From Proteiniphilum sp. (GTDB lineage: Bacteria > Bacteroidota > Bacteroidia > Bacteroidales > Dysgonomonadaceae), in contig JAIRSV010000094.1 in NCBI GenBank assembly GCA_031255275.1, forward strand, positions 1 to 10,939: a stretch of 10,939 nt of DNA, written 5' to 3'. The notes below the pieces were generated by a model, which was not told where the DNA came from, made no database searches, and saw nothing but the letters and a program-made list of their open reading frames with translations. This document shows, piece after piece, positions 1 through 7,500 of this stretch (position 1 is its first letter; each line of letters begins with the position of its first letter). The translations under genes and the position numbers were made by a program.

Positions 1-11
1 AACATACCGGG

Positions 12-689
12 ATGAAAACCGTTTTCGTCATTCTTGCCGGCCTCATCCTTCTCAGTTCGTGCACCGGAAACAAAAGAGGGACGCCGGACGCCCGTCCCGC
101 AAAAAGCGATAGCGTCGCCGGCACGCGGGGGGCCGAACCTGTGAAAAACGATACCGTTACCGACGCCGATTACAGTTTCGACGAAGCGATTGCCGGCACC
201 GGAGCACCTCAAAACATCATCGATCAGCTGGAACTTTTTGACGTACTCTACCTCTCCTGCGACGGGAAAATTCACCGTGGACAGATACTTTCCGGCAAAA
301 AAATAGCGGAAGATATCAGAACGATATTCCGGTTTATGCTGGCGGAAGGATTCGTCGTCGAGAAGGCAATTCCCGCCGTGAGGTACGGCTGGAGCGACAG
401 CCTGTCGATGGCCGACAACAACAGTTACAGTTTCTGTTACCGGGACATCACCTACTCCAAACACGCGACAGGGATGGCCATCGACATCAATCCGCGGTTC
501 AACCCCCTGCGCTGGAAAACGGGAAACCGTCCCAGTCAGCCCGAAGGGGCTTCGTCGGACAGCACCGTGAACGGGACTCTTTATCCCGGTCACCCGGTCG
601 TGAACGAGTTTGTCAGACTCGGTTTTCGCTGGGGACATTCCTTCTCGAAGTTCTATGACGATCACCATTTTGAGAAGGTTGTCCGGTAG
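12..689 (+). CDS. M15-family D-Ala-D-Ala carboxypeptidase-like lipoprotein
   Basis: This 225-residue protein is probably a zinc metallopeptidase that trims peptidoglycan peptides in the periplasm. The N-terminus is a lipoprotein signal: a short charged start, a hydrophobic stretch at residues 4-14, and a lipobox L-S-S-C with Cys17 as the lipidated residue. A low-complexity linker (about 18-55) leads into the catalytic domain. The motif SKHATGMAID (149-158) supplies His151 and Asp158, and YDDHHFE (215-221) supplies the C-terminal zinc His (219 by family pattern). This matches the M15 VanY / L-Ala-D-Glu endopeptidase pattern S-x-H-x(2)-G-x-A-x-D plus HF(E/G). The ATG at 12 is directly followed by the signal peptide, so the start is sound. 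Which peptide bond is cut cannot be told. It converges with the sigma operon, so co-regulation is not implied. Its promoter lies outside the window. Confidence 0.85.
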   Translation: MKTVFVILAGLILLSSCTGNKRGTPDARPAKSDSVAGTRGAEPVKNDTVTDADYSFDEAIAGTGAPQNIIDQLELFDVLYLSCDGKIHRGQILSGKKIAEDIRTIFRFMLAEGFVVEKAIPAVRYGWSDSLSMADNNSYSFCYRDITYSKHATGMAIDINPRFNPLRWKTGNRPSQPEGASSDSTVNGTLYPGHPVVNEFVRLGFRWGHSFSKFYDDHHFEKVVR

Positions 690-756
690 ATGTTTCTCGC
701 TGCGTCCCGTGTTATTCAGGCTTTGCACGCAGCACATTCCGTTCAGTTATGGCGAT

Positions 757-803
757 AAAAAAAGAGCGACTGTCCCTCTTTGCAGAAAGGGACTGCCGCT
801 CTT
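757..803 (-). terminator. intrinsic terminator of the sigma-factor operon
   Basis: Two stem blocks pair: 762-768 with 797-803 (7 bp), and 772-777 with 788-793 (6 bp), separated by a small internal loop. On the minus strand the stem is followed by a run of seven T (plus-strand A757-763). The T-run is on the minus side only, so it ends the operon running leftwards from 3499. On the plus strand the hairpin is followed by CCGACC, so it is unlikely to terminate the peptidase gene efficiently. Confidence 0.8.
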
Positions 804-806
804 CCG

Positions 807-826
807 ACCCTGTCGCGCGACAGGGT
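807..826. repeat. 20-bp perfect palindrome after the lipoprotein stop codon
   Basis: A self-complementary GC-rich sequence centred on CGCGCG lies 3 nt beyond the minus-strand stop codon (830-832) and just before the terminator. In the minus-strand transcript it would form a tight hairpin ahead of the main terminator. No T-run follows it on either strand, so it may be an mRNA 3'-end stabiliser, part of a tandem terminator, or a protein-binding site. Its role is unknown. Confidence 0.6.
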
Positions 827-829
827 TAA

Positions 830-1600
830 TTACTCATTCCCGCTAATATTCCACGGATAAGCGTTTTGTGATTCCACCTCCTCAAGCCGGTTGTTATTCT
901 CGTTCCTGGAGTAGTATTTGAATCTTATCTCCAATTTATCCTCTCCGGAACTCGCGGCTCGCAGCGGGGACATATTCAGCGCGACGGCGTTTACGTACTT
1001 TACGTCTGAATCGCCCTCCGGCGTACCGGTCAAAGTAAGCCGTACATCTATTACGATCTCGCCTTTTTCATTTTCCTCTTTTTTCTTGTGGAACGTCACA
1101 CTGGCTTTCTGACCTTTTTTGGCGGTGCAGGCATATTCGATGACCCAGTGATCGTTCATGAAATTGCTGTGATGCGCATACAGGGGCGCCACTATTTCAT
1201 CAAATCCTGCCGACGGCGCCGGATCTTCCTGTTCCGGCTGTTCCGGGAGTTCCGTCATGTTCAGTACGGTCCGGGCAATATCTACCACCTCCAGCAGTCG
1301 CACGTTATCGGCCTGTTCGGTCTTCCCGTCCACAAGCAGCGACGTTACGCCGTTTGCCTCCTCCCAACCGTAGGACATTACCTTAAAGGTGCCGGGGTCC
1401 ATTGTCATCATGGTCGGATTTGTGATGAGACGTGCCGGGGAATAATAGCGCGAAAAAGTCTTTCCGTAGGGAGTTCCCGTATCATCCGCTGCCAAATAGA
1501 CAAAGGTGGAATCCGTATAGCTGTTACTTCCCTCTCCCAGACAGGAGGTCATTAAAAAAGTCACTCCGATAACACTGAAAAATAAACTTATTTTTTTCAT
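830..1600 (-). CDS. putative lipoprotein, possibly NigD-like
   Basis: This is a 256-residue protein of unknown function. Residues 1-20 form a lipoprotein signal peptide with Cys20 in the context M-T-S-C, a lipobox variant acceptable in Bacteroidota. The rest is hydrophilic and beta-rich in appearance (DSTFVYLAADD near 31-41, VTFHKKKEEN near 168-177), with an acidic, proline-rich insert around 118-128. Overall layout and length recall the NigD-like lipoproteins common in Bacteroidales, but no decisive motif is visible and I hold that assignment loosely. It is the last gene of the sigma operon, 22 nt after the barrel gene, and is followed by a palindrome and a terminator. Position suggests a surface or periplasmic effector or ligand-sensing partner of the sigma/anti-sigma pair. 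That is inference. Confidence 0.75.
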   Translation of the reverse strand: MKKISLFFSVIGVTFLMTSCLGEGSNSYTDSTFVYLAADDTGTPYGKTFSRYYSPARLITNPTMMTMDPGTFKVMSYGWEEANGVTSLLVDGKTEQADNVRLLEVVDIARTVLNMTELPEQPEQEDPAPSAGFDEIVAPLYAHHSNFMNDHWVIEYACTAKKGQKASVTFHKKKEENEKGEIVIDVRLTLTGTPEGDSDVKYVNAVALNMSPLRAASSGEDKLEIRFKYYSRNENNNRLEEVESQNAYPWNISGNE

Positions 1601-1622
1601 CTTCTTTTCTTTTACTTATATA

Positions 1623-2936
1623 TTAAAATTCATATCTCACTCCCACATTCAGATCCATCACGATCTTCCTGTCGGAATAAATGGTTTTGTACTTGTTCTT
1701 TGCGTCAAAATAATAAGCGCCCCCGATTTTTCCGTACACCCTCAGCCTGTTGTAAAGGGGATAGGAAAGTCCTATACCGGCGTTGACCGAGATTTGGAGG
1801 TTCCGCTGTGATATCTTTGTCGTCTCATATTCTTCCGACTCCTCCAGCGCCTCATTCAAATTCATTACCTGTCCCTCCCGCACTTTCCTGAACTCTCCGT
1901 ATATATCCTTCTCCACCGTTCCCCCTGCCGAAATATAGCCGTTCAGCCTGTTCAGCGAGAAGATGTTATAGTTTACATTCAGCGGGATACCCAGGTAGTG
2001 AAACTTCTGTCTCTCCTCTATCCTGAAGTTATTATTGGTATTTCTTGTCTTGGAGTGAAGATACGAGTAGACGAGGCCCGTTTCGAGGAAAAGATCGTCC
2101 GAGAGGTATTTGGAGACTGTTATCCCGAACGAGGCCGGGATGTCATGTTCCATTTCCGAAACATTCCCAGCCGTATTCGCGGCCTGCATGGGCTGCTTAT
2201 TGATTTCCGAGTATTTGTCGTCGGAAGTCGGGATGTTCATGCTTCGCAGCGTCATGGGCGTATTCACCATTTGCTGATAGCCGGTCAGCCCGCCCTTCCC
2301 GTTCACGGCAAGCAGCAGGGTACCCTCACCGCTTTCGCCGGGAAATTCTCCGATAAAGAGAGATTCATCATCACCCCTCACCACAAGAACTTCTTCATCT
2401 TCCTCCGCATCCCTTTCCGGCGATTTCGCCAACAGGCGGAGCGCACTGTCATCAATCTCTCCGTTCGCACCCCCCGTCCGCACCTTCATGCGTTCCATCC
2501 ACGCAGTCAACATTTCGCCGGGAGCGGCATGGCGGATAATCGACCCTTTTCGCCTTCCGACCCTTCCGGAAGTTCCGGCGGCCGTCAACCTGCCCGCGCC
2601 CGTCGGCGCGACAACCGGTTCGAGCAGCAATTCCGGCGCTGTCAGCAGTTCCGTGCCGGAATCCGAAGCGTCACCGGCAAGGGGTGTCACTGCCGTCGAT
2701 GCGGAAACATCGCTTTCCGTATCGACGGCAGGATTACGCATAAGCCACACGCTGCCGACGAGCAATATCAGCACGGCCGCCGCTGCCCCGCCATACCACC
2801 TCCGGCGGAGGGTCGTCCGAGCAGCAACAGCTTTCAGCGACCGTTCCACGCACTCCCATCCGTCCGGCGGGACAGGCGCCTCAAAATCGCTGAGTTTTGA
2901 TTGAAATCTTTCTCTAATATCGTTCTCTGACATCAT
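1623..2936 (-). CDS. anti-sigma-like single-pass protein with C-terminal outer-membrane barrel domain
   Basis: This 437-residue protein probably senses an envelope signal and controls the adjacent sigma factor. Residues 1-45 are cytoplasmic in character and carry a segment (RERFQSKLSDFEAPVP...GWE, 8-28) typical of Bacteroidota proteins encoded next to ECF sigma factors. Residues 47-66 form one transmembrane helix preceded by arginines (TLRRRW). A long low-complexity, acidic periplasmic linker (67-260) follows. Residues 265-437 alternate hydrophobic and polar residues, as in an eight-stranded outer-membrane barrel of the PorT/OMP_b-brl type, and end in Tyr-Glu-Phe with a terminal aromatic. Its start ATGATG overlaps the sigma stop TGA (4-nt overlap from the first ATG, 1 nt from the second at 2933), indicating translational coupling. 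The anti-sigma role is inferred from position and topology. Confidence 0.8.
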   Translation of the reverse strand: MMSENDIRERFQSKLSDFEAPVPPDGWECVERSLKAVAARTTLRRRWYGGAAAAVLILLVGSVWLMRNPAVDTESDVSASTAVTPLAGDASDSGTELLTAPELLLEPVVAPTGAGRLTAAGTSGRVGRRKGSIIRHAAPGEMLTAWMERMKVRTGGANGEIDDSALRLLAKSPERDAEEDEEVLVVRGDDESLFIGEFPGESGEGTLLLAVNGKGGLTGYQQMVNTPMTLRSMNIPTSDDKYSEINKQPMQAANTAGNVSEMEHDIPASFGITVSKYLSDDLFLETGLVYSYLHSKTRNTNNNFRIEERQKFHYLGIPLNVNYNIFSLNRLNGYISAGGTVEKDIYGEFRKVREGQVMNLNEALEESEEYETTKISQRNLQISVNAGIGLSYPLYNRLRVYGKIGGAYYFDAKNKYKTIYSDRKIVMDLNVGVRYEF

Positions 2937-3499
2937 CGTACTCGTCTTTGATTGTTATGCAGAATGGCTGATATTTTCTTTTGCAGCATTTTCTTCGCCC
3001 TGTAAAACTGCGACCGCGACGCAGCCTCGTTGATACCCAGTACCCGGGCAATTTCCCTGTGCGACATCTCTTCAAAAATATACATATTAAACACGGTTCT
3101 GTATCCGGGCGGCAAATTCTTTATCATATCAAGCACCTCCTTTTCGGGAATATCCTCAATATCGAGAGAATTATCCGCAACCGTTTCCGTTTCGTCGGCA
3201 TTGATATAGCTGTACTCCTCCATAAAGCGGTACTTCTGCTTTTCCTTCCTGTAATTCTCCAATGCCAGATTCACGAAAATCCGTCTGAGCCAGCCATCAA
3301 AAGAACCTTTGCCCGAAAATGAGCCAATCTGCGTAAAGGCCCGGATAAATCCGTCGTGCAACAAGTCCCGGGCAGTCTCTTCCTCCCCGCTGTAACGCAA
3401 ACAGACCGCCATCATCGCGGGAGCATACCGCTCATACAATACCCTCTGGGCATTACGATCCTGTTTCTTACATGCTATGACAAGTTGCGAATCCTCCAT
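2933..3499 (-). CDS. ECF-family RNA polymerase sigma factor
   Basis: This 188-residue sigma-70 family protein with only regions 2 and 4 redirects RNA polymerase to a small regulon. Region 2 spans about residues 17-84 (LYERYAPAMMAVCLRYSG, then DLLHDGFIRAF and GSFDGWLRRIFVNLALENYR, the core-binding and -10 recognition segment). Region 4 spans about 121-175 (NLPPGYRTVFNMYIFEEMSHREIA, then a helix-turn-helix LGINEAASRSQFYRAKK). I chose the ATG at 3499, giving MEDSQLVIAC, because ECF proteins of this phylum start this way. A GTG at 3517 would add six unremarkable residues. The gene overlaps the barrel gene that follows. A good primary-sigma promoter lies at 3627-3658, implying a leader of about 120 nt. 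Confidence 0.93.
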   Translation of the reverse strand: MEDSQLVIACKKQDRNAQRVLYERYAPAMMAVCLRYSGEEETARDLLHDGFIRAFTQIGSFSGKGSFDGWLRRIFVNLALENYRKEKQKYRFMEEYSYINADETETVADNSLDIEDIPEKEVLDMIKNLPPGYRTVFNMYIFEEMSHREIARVLGINEAASRSQFYRAKKMLQKKISAILHNNQRRVR

Positions 3500-3585
3500 T
3501 CCTAAACCGCAGTTCACTTTATTAGATGAAAAACACGAAAAAACGTTGCGCGAACGGGCAAACTTTTCCTCTCCGTTGTATTTTT

Positions 3586-3679
3586 TTAAGAACCTGTTCC
3601 GTCATACTATAAAAATATCTACGCCTCAAAAATACTATCAACAATAAAAATCTGCAAATGAAATTAATTAAGAACCTGT
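3586..3679. repeat. 12-bp direct repeat pair flanking the sigma-operon promoter
   Basis: The identical sequence TTAAGAACCTGT occurs at 3586-3597 and 3668-3679, 82 bp apart. The first copy continues into a small palindrome GAAC-CT-GTTC (3589-3598 region). The second copy keeps only one half. One copy lies just downstream of the predicted minus-strand transcription start. The other lies upstream of its -33 element and 9 bp upstream of the sppA -33 element. This spacing suits a pair of operator sites, but no binding protein is known. Confidence 0.45.
3627..3658 (-). promoter_or_regulatory. Bacteroidales-type promoter for the sigma operon
   Basis: On the minus strand TTTG (3658-3655) and TATTTTTG (3634-3627) are separated by exactly 20 nt, a full match to the TTTG-N19-21-TAnnTTTG consensus of the Bacteroides primary sigma factor. 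Transcription should start near 3620. The leader to the ATG at 3499 is about 120 nt and contains one copy of the 12-bp direct repeat. Confidence 0.7.
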
Positions 3680-3687
3680 AATTTTAA

Positions 3688-3719
3688 GTTGCGGTTTACC
3701 TCTTTTTTCTTTACTTTTG
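3688..3719 (+). promoter_or_regulatory. Bacteroidales-type promoter for the sppA-lpxK operon
   Basis: GTTG (3688-3691) and TACTTTTG (3712-3719) are 20 nt apart. The -7 box fits TAnnTTTG fully and the -33 box has one mismatch. Predicted start near 3726 gives a leader of about 22 nt before the sppA ATG at 3748. Confidence 0.7.
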
Positions 3720-3747
3720 TTCCACATAATCAATTAATAATTACTGT

Positions 3748-5526
3748 ATGAAGGGTTTTCTGAAAATCATGCTCGCGTCGGCTCTGGGTTTTGTCATCGC
3801 GAACATACTCTTTTCCGTCATTGCAATGGTACTTGTTTTCGGAGCGATGGGATCGTTTCTCGACTCCGTATCAACTCCCGAAAAGTTCATTCTTCAGGAT
3901 AATACCGTCCTGCATCTCCGTCTGAACGGCCCCATCACCGAACGTACTCCCGAAGAGGATCCGTTTACATCCCTGATAAGCTCCGACCTTCCTTCGGCCA
4001 CAGGTCTGAACGATATTGTAAGCGCCATCCGAAAGGCAAAAAATAATGATAAGGTGAAGGGAATTTATATTGATTCCCGTTCCGTAACCGCCTCGATAGC
4101 CACACTGGCCGAGATCCGGCATGAACTGAAAAATTTCGGAGAGAGCGGCAAATTCATCGTTTCCTATGCCGATACCTATACGCAAGGGGGCTATTATCTG
4201 GCGTCCGTCGCCGACAAGGTGTCCATCAATCCGCAGGGAATGCTCGACCTCCACGGACTGGCGTCGATCCCGGTCTTTTATAAGGACGCCCTCGACAAGC
4301 TGGGGATCGAAATGCAGATATTCAAGGTGGGTTCCTATAAATCGGCCGTGGAACCGTTTACCCGGAACGATATGAGTGAGGCCAGCAGAGAGCAGGTGAG
4401 TTCTTTCCTGAATGATGCCTGGAGTTTCCTCAAAAGTGACCTGGCCAAATCGCGATCGCTTACGCCTGCCGATATTGATTTGCTGGCCAACAGTCTGCCC
4501 GCCATGCAGTCGACCGACTACCTGCTTTCGGCCAACCTGGTAGACACGCTCCTTTATGAAACAGAGATGAAGAATTACCTGCGGAGCCTGCTCAACATCG
4601 GCGAAGAGGCTAAAATCCCGTCGGCAACGGTCTCCAACATGAAATCGGTAACTACAAAAATCGTGAAGAAGACCGACAATACTATTGCCATCCTGTATGC
4701 GCACGGGAACATTACTTCAGGCACCGGTTCATCCGACATCCAGGATAAGTATCTGGTGAACCAGATCGAGAAACTGAGAAAAGACAGGGAGATAAAAGCG
4801 GTAGTATTCCGCATCAGTTCGGGAGGCGGCAGCGCCTATGCTTCCGAGCAGATATGGAAGGCTGTTACCGACCTGAAGGCGGAAAAGCCGGTTGTAGTCT
4901 CTATGGGCGACCTGGCGGCTTCCGGCGGGTATTATATTGCCTGCGGCGCCGATAAAATCGTAGCTCAACCTGTTACCCTGACCGGGTCGATCGGTATTTT
5001 CGGCACCATACCCAGTTTTGCGGGGAGTGCAAAAAAACTGGGTATATCTACCGATGAGGTAAAGACCAACGAGTTTTCCGACTTCGGCAACATTACGCGT
5101 CCTCTCAACGAAAGGGAGAAACAACTCTTCCAAACAATGGTGGAGAGGGGTTACGACCTTTTCCTGACCCGCTGCGCGGAAGGGCGCAACATGCCGAAAG
5201 ACTCGATGGCGCTCTATGCCGAAGGCCGCGTATGGACAGGGAATCAGGCTAAAGAGATTGGGCTGGTGGACGAGCTGGGCGGAATCGAGAGAGCTATCGA
5301 AATAGCCGCCGAAATGGCCAACCTGGGCAAAAGCTACGTAGTATTCGAGTATCCCAGGCTCCGTTCGCGTTTTGACGAGCTGTTCAATCCCGGGAAGGAG
5401 GAGGTGCTTGTGCGGACTGTGAAAGAGTACCTGGGTGAAAGTTACGATATGTTTATGCTGTTGAAAAATATCAGGGAACAGGATTATATACAGGCAAGGA
5501 TTCCGTATGAATTGAATATTTACTAA
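3748..5526 (+). CDS. sppA: signal peptide peptidase SppA, 67K type (S49 family)
   Basis: SppA is a membrane-bound serine protease that degrades signal peptides left after secretion, with its active site on the periplasmic side. The protein has 592 residues, the length of the double-domain (67K) type, with one N-terminal transmembrane helix at about 10-33. It has two S49 halves. The first carries the catalytic lysine in GSYKSAVEPF (Lys198). The second carries the nucleophile in GDLAASGGYY (Ser392), followed by KIVAQPVTLTGSIGIFG. This split Ser/Lys dyad is the pattern of E. coli SppA. The usual S-P-G-G loop reads S-G-G-G here (358-361). It is the first gene of an operon: its stop TAA overlaps the lpxK start by one base (TAATG). 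A promoter lies 28-60 nt upstream of the start codon. Confidence 0.95.
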   Translation: MKGFLKIMLASALGFVIANILFSVIAMVLVFGAMGSFLDSVSTPEKFILQDNTVLHLRLNGPITERTPEEDPFTSLISSDLPSATGLNDIVSAIRKAKNNDKVKGIYIDSRSVTASIATLAEIRHELKNFGESGKFIVSYADTYTQGGYYLASVADKVSINPQGMLDLHGLASIPVFYKDALDKLGIEMQIFKVGSYKSAVEPFTRNDMSEASREQVSSFLNDAWSFLKSDLAKSRSLTPADIDLLANSLPAMQSTDYLLSANLVDTLLYETEMKNYLRSLLNIGEEAKIPSATVSNMKSVTTKIVKKTDNTIAILYAHGNITSGTGSSDIQDKYLVNQIEKLRKDREIKAVVFRISSGGGSAYASEQIWKAVTDLKAEKPVVVSMGDLAASGGYYIACGADKIVAQPVTLTGSIGIFGTIPSFAGSAKKLGISTDEVKTNEFSDFGNITRPLNEREKQLFQTMVERGYDLFLTRCAEGRNMPKDSMALYAEGRVWTGNQAKEIGLVDELGGIERAIEIAAEMANLGKSYVVFEYPRLRSRFDELFNPGKEEVLVRTVKEYLGESYDMFMLLKNIREQDYIQARIPYELNIY

Positions 5527-6644
5527 TGGAAAAGGAGAAACCTCCCGTCGAAATCCGTCGATCAGTGTGGCCGCTGGCATGGCTCTACGGGCTTGCCGTG
5601 AATTTCAGGAATACACTGTTCGACAGAAAAATACTCAAACAAGAGACATTCGATATACCGGTCATCTGTGTAGGTAACCTCACTGTGGGCGGTACGGGGA
5701 AAACTCCGCATGTCGAATACCTTGTCAGGCTGTTATCGCCGGAATACAGGGTCGCGGTACTCAGCCGGGGCTATAAACGCAGGAGCCGGGGATTCATGAT
5801 GGTCGACACCGACTCGAATGCGTCCGAGGCAGGTGACGAACCGCTTCAGATCAAGCGAAAATTCCCGGAAATACTGGTGGCGGTCGACAGGGATAGGGTG
5901 AACGGTATCAGGAATATTCTCTCGGCTGACAGGAAAAATCGTCCCGATGTGATCCTGCTTGACGACGGATTCCAGCACCGCCGCGTGCAGCCCTCCCTCT
6001 CCATCCTGCTGGTGGACAGTAACCGCCCCGTCTTCGAAGACCGTCTGCTGCCCGCGGGATCATTGCGTGAACCGTTACGGGGGAAAGAGAGGGCGACCAT
6101 CGTGGTGGTCACCAAGTGCGATCCGGACATGCAGCCTATCGACTTCCGGATTTATACGAACGGACTGAATCTCTATCCTTATCAGCAGCTCTATTTCACC
6201 GGCTTCGACTACGGGATGATAATTCCCCTCTTTCCGGAATTGCAGGGTGCCCCCTTTCAGGTGCAGGATCTCCGCAAGAAGCACGTCTTTCTGGTGGCCG
6301 GCATTGCCTCGCCCCAGCCTCTGGTGGATAAGCTGGAACATATAATATACAGCCTTTACACCCTGTTTTTTCCCGATCATCACTCCTTCAGGGAGAAAGA
6401 TATACAGTCTATCCGGGAAATGGTCAATGCGGTGGACGACAGCAACAAGATCATCCTCACCACGGAGAAGGACGCCGTCCGCCTCAGAACGCTGCCCTTT
6501 CTCGATGAGGAAATGAAGAGGATGCTCTACTACATCCCCGTATGCGTAACGTTTATCGACGAAAAGGAACAGGAAAAATTCAACAATAATATTTTAGAAC
6601 ATGTTAGAAGCTATCAAACAAACAGCAGATTATCTGAAAAGTAA
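5526..6644 (+). CDS. lpxK: tetraacyldisaccharide 4'-kinase LpxK
   Basis: LpxK phosphorylates the 4' position of the lipid A disaccharide precursor at the inner membrane, the kinase step of the lipid A pathway. The 372-residue protein starts with a membrane-associated amphipathic segment (about 12-30). The Walker A loop GNLTVGGTGKTP (50-61) is the family's diagnostic P-loop. DVILLDDGFQHRR (141-153) gives the conserved Asp-Asp-Gly-Phe-Gln-His motif, and DRLLPAGSLREPL (172-184) and VVVTKCD (193-199) are also typical. The C-terminal segment ILTTEKDAVRL is characteristic too. It is somewhat longer than the E. coli enzyme (328 residues). It overlaps sppA by 1 nt and the following gene by 44 nt, so the three are surely one transcript. 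The link to SppA is genomic only, with both acting at the inner membrane. Confidence 0.95.
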   Translation: MEKEKPPVEIRRSVWPLAWLYGLAVNFRNTLFDRKILKQETFDIPVICVGNLTVGGTGKTPHVEYLVRLLSPEYRVAVLSRGYKRRSRGFMMVDTDSNASEAGDEPLQIKRKFPEILVAVDRDRVNGIRNILSADRKNRPDVILLDDGFQHRRVQPSLSILLVDSNRPVFEDRLLPAGSLREPLRGKERATIVVVTKCDPDMQPIDFRIYTNGLNLYPYQQLYFTGFDYGMIIPLFPELQGAPFQVQDLRKKHVFLVAGIASPQPLVDKLEHIIYSLYTLFFPDHHSFREKDIQSIREMVNAVDDSNKIILTTEKDAVRLRTLPFLDEEMKRMLYYIPVCVTFIDEKEQEKFNNNILEHVRSYQTNSRLSEK

Positions 6645-7413
6645 AATCGACGGAGTTCCCAATACCGCCATCATTCTCGGCACGGGGCTGGGCGAACTGG
6701 TACACGAAATCGAAGATAAAAGAGAGATTCCCTACACGGAGATTCCCAACTTCCCCATCTCCACGGTGGAGGGTCACAGCGGAAAGCTGATCGCCGGCAC
6801 GCTCGGCGGCAGGAAGGTGCTGGCCATGCAGGGGCGCTTCCACTATTACGAGGGGTATGATATGAAACAGGTCACTTTCCCCGTCCGTGTTTTCCGGGCA
6901 CTGGGCATCAAGTACCTTTTCGTTTCCAATGCCGCGGGGGGGATGAATTCCAGTTTCGATGTCGGCGATATAATGTTGATTGAAGATCATATCAACCTGT
7001 TCCCCGAACATCCGCTCCGAGGGAAGAACTTCAGCGAGCTGGGCACTCGCTTTCCCGACATGAGCGAGGCGTATGACAAATCGCTGCGGCTGATGGCGAT
7101 GGAAATCGCCAGAGAGAAAAATATCAAGTTGCAGCACGGTGTCTATATCGGCCTTCAGGGGCCGACCTTTGAGACACCCGCCGAATACAATTTCCTGCGC
7201 ATCATAGGAGGAGACGCCGTGGGCATGTCTACCGTGCCGGAAGTGATCGTGGCCAACCACGCCGGAATGAAGGTGCTGGCATTCTCCATCATCACCGACC
7301 TGGGTGTGACCGGCAAGATTGTGGAAGTTTCGCACGAAGATGTCCAGGAAGCAGCCAAAATCGCTCAGCCGAAAATGGCAGAGATCATGCGTACCATCAT
7401 TCGGAGGATTTGA
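6601..7413 (+). CDS. purine nucleoside phosphorylase (PNP-I trimeric family)
   Basis: The enzyme splits purine nucleosides with phosphate into base and (deoxy)ribose-1-phosphate in cytoplasmic purine salvage. It has 270 residues, the normal size for the trimeric NP-I class. Visible sites: GTGLG (27-31) and GHSG with His59 for phosphate, RFHYYEG (79-85), SNAAGG (109-114), GPTFETPAE (187-195) with base-binding Glu191, and GMSTVPE (208-214). His245 falls in VSHEDV. Aligned to human PNP with a constant offset of ten, the specificity residue Asn243 is Asp233 here (see findings). The start at 6601 lies inside the lpxK end (44-nt overlap). It is kept because MLEAIKQTADYLKSKI is a normal N-terminus for the family and no later ATG precedes GTGLG. 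A strong terminator follows. Confidence 0.94.
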   Translation: MLEAIKQTADYLKSKIDGVPNTAIILGTGLGELVHEIEDKREIPYTEIPNFPISTVEGHSGKLIAGTLGGRKVLAMQGRFHYYEGYDMKQVTFPVRVFRALGIKYLFVSNAAGGMNSSFDVGDIMLIEDHINLFPEHPLRGKNFSELGTRFPDMSEAYDKSLRLMAMEIAREKNIKLQHGVYIGLQGPTFETPAEYNFLRIIGGDAVGMSTVPEVIVANHAGMKVLAFSIITDLGVTGKIVEVSHEDVQEAAKIAQPKMAEIMRTIIRRI

Positions 7414-7434
7414 CATTTTTTTCTTCATAAAAGC

Positions 7435-7487
7435 GGTTGTCTGCAAATTCCCGACAGTGGAGGGTAATTTTAAGACAGCCTTTTTTT
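7435..7487 (+). terminator. strong intrinsic terminator between the nucleoside phosphorylase gene and thiL
   Basis: An outer 8-bp stem (7435-7442 with 7473-7480, one G-U pair) continues into an inner stem (AAATTCCC 7445-7452 with GGG-T-AATTT 7462-7470, one bulged T). Seven T follow at 7481-7487. It ends the sppA-lpxK-PNP transcript. The T-run stops 13 nt before the thiL ATG, so this hairpin may also act as an attenuator for thiL. Confidence 0.85.
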
Positions 7488-7500
7488 ATCAATTTATTCT

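Noticed and set aside
1998..2900. Long plus-strand open frame opposite the barrel gene
   Set aside because: Arg/His/Pro-rich shadow translation of the minus-strand gene. The true gene is in the sigma operon with a clear domain layout.
3500..3517. GTG start at 3517 for the sigma factor
   Set aside because: It adds six residues not typical of the family. ATG 3499 gives the usual ECF N-terminus.
4729..5580. Long minus-strand open frames opposite sppA, the phosphorylase gene and thiL
   Set aside because: Antisense shadows of well-recognised enzymes with no motifs of their own.
7414..7500. TPP riboswitch upstream of thiL
   Set aside because: The conserved THI-box segments (CUGAGA and the GCGUAGGGA-type end) are absent and the spacer of 87 nt is too short. 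It folds as a plain terminator.
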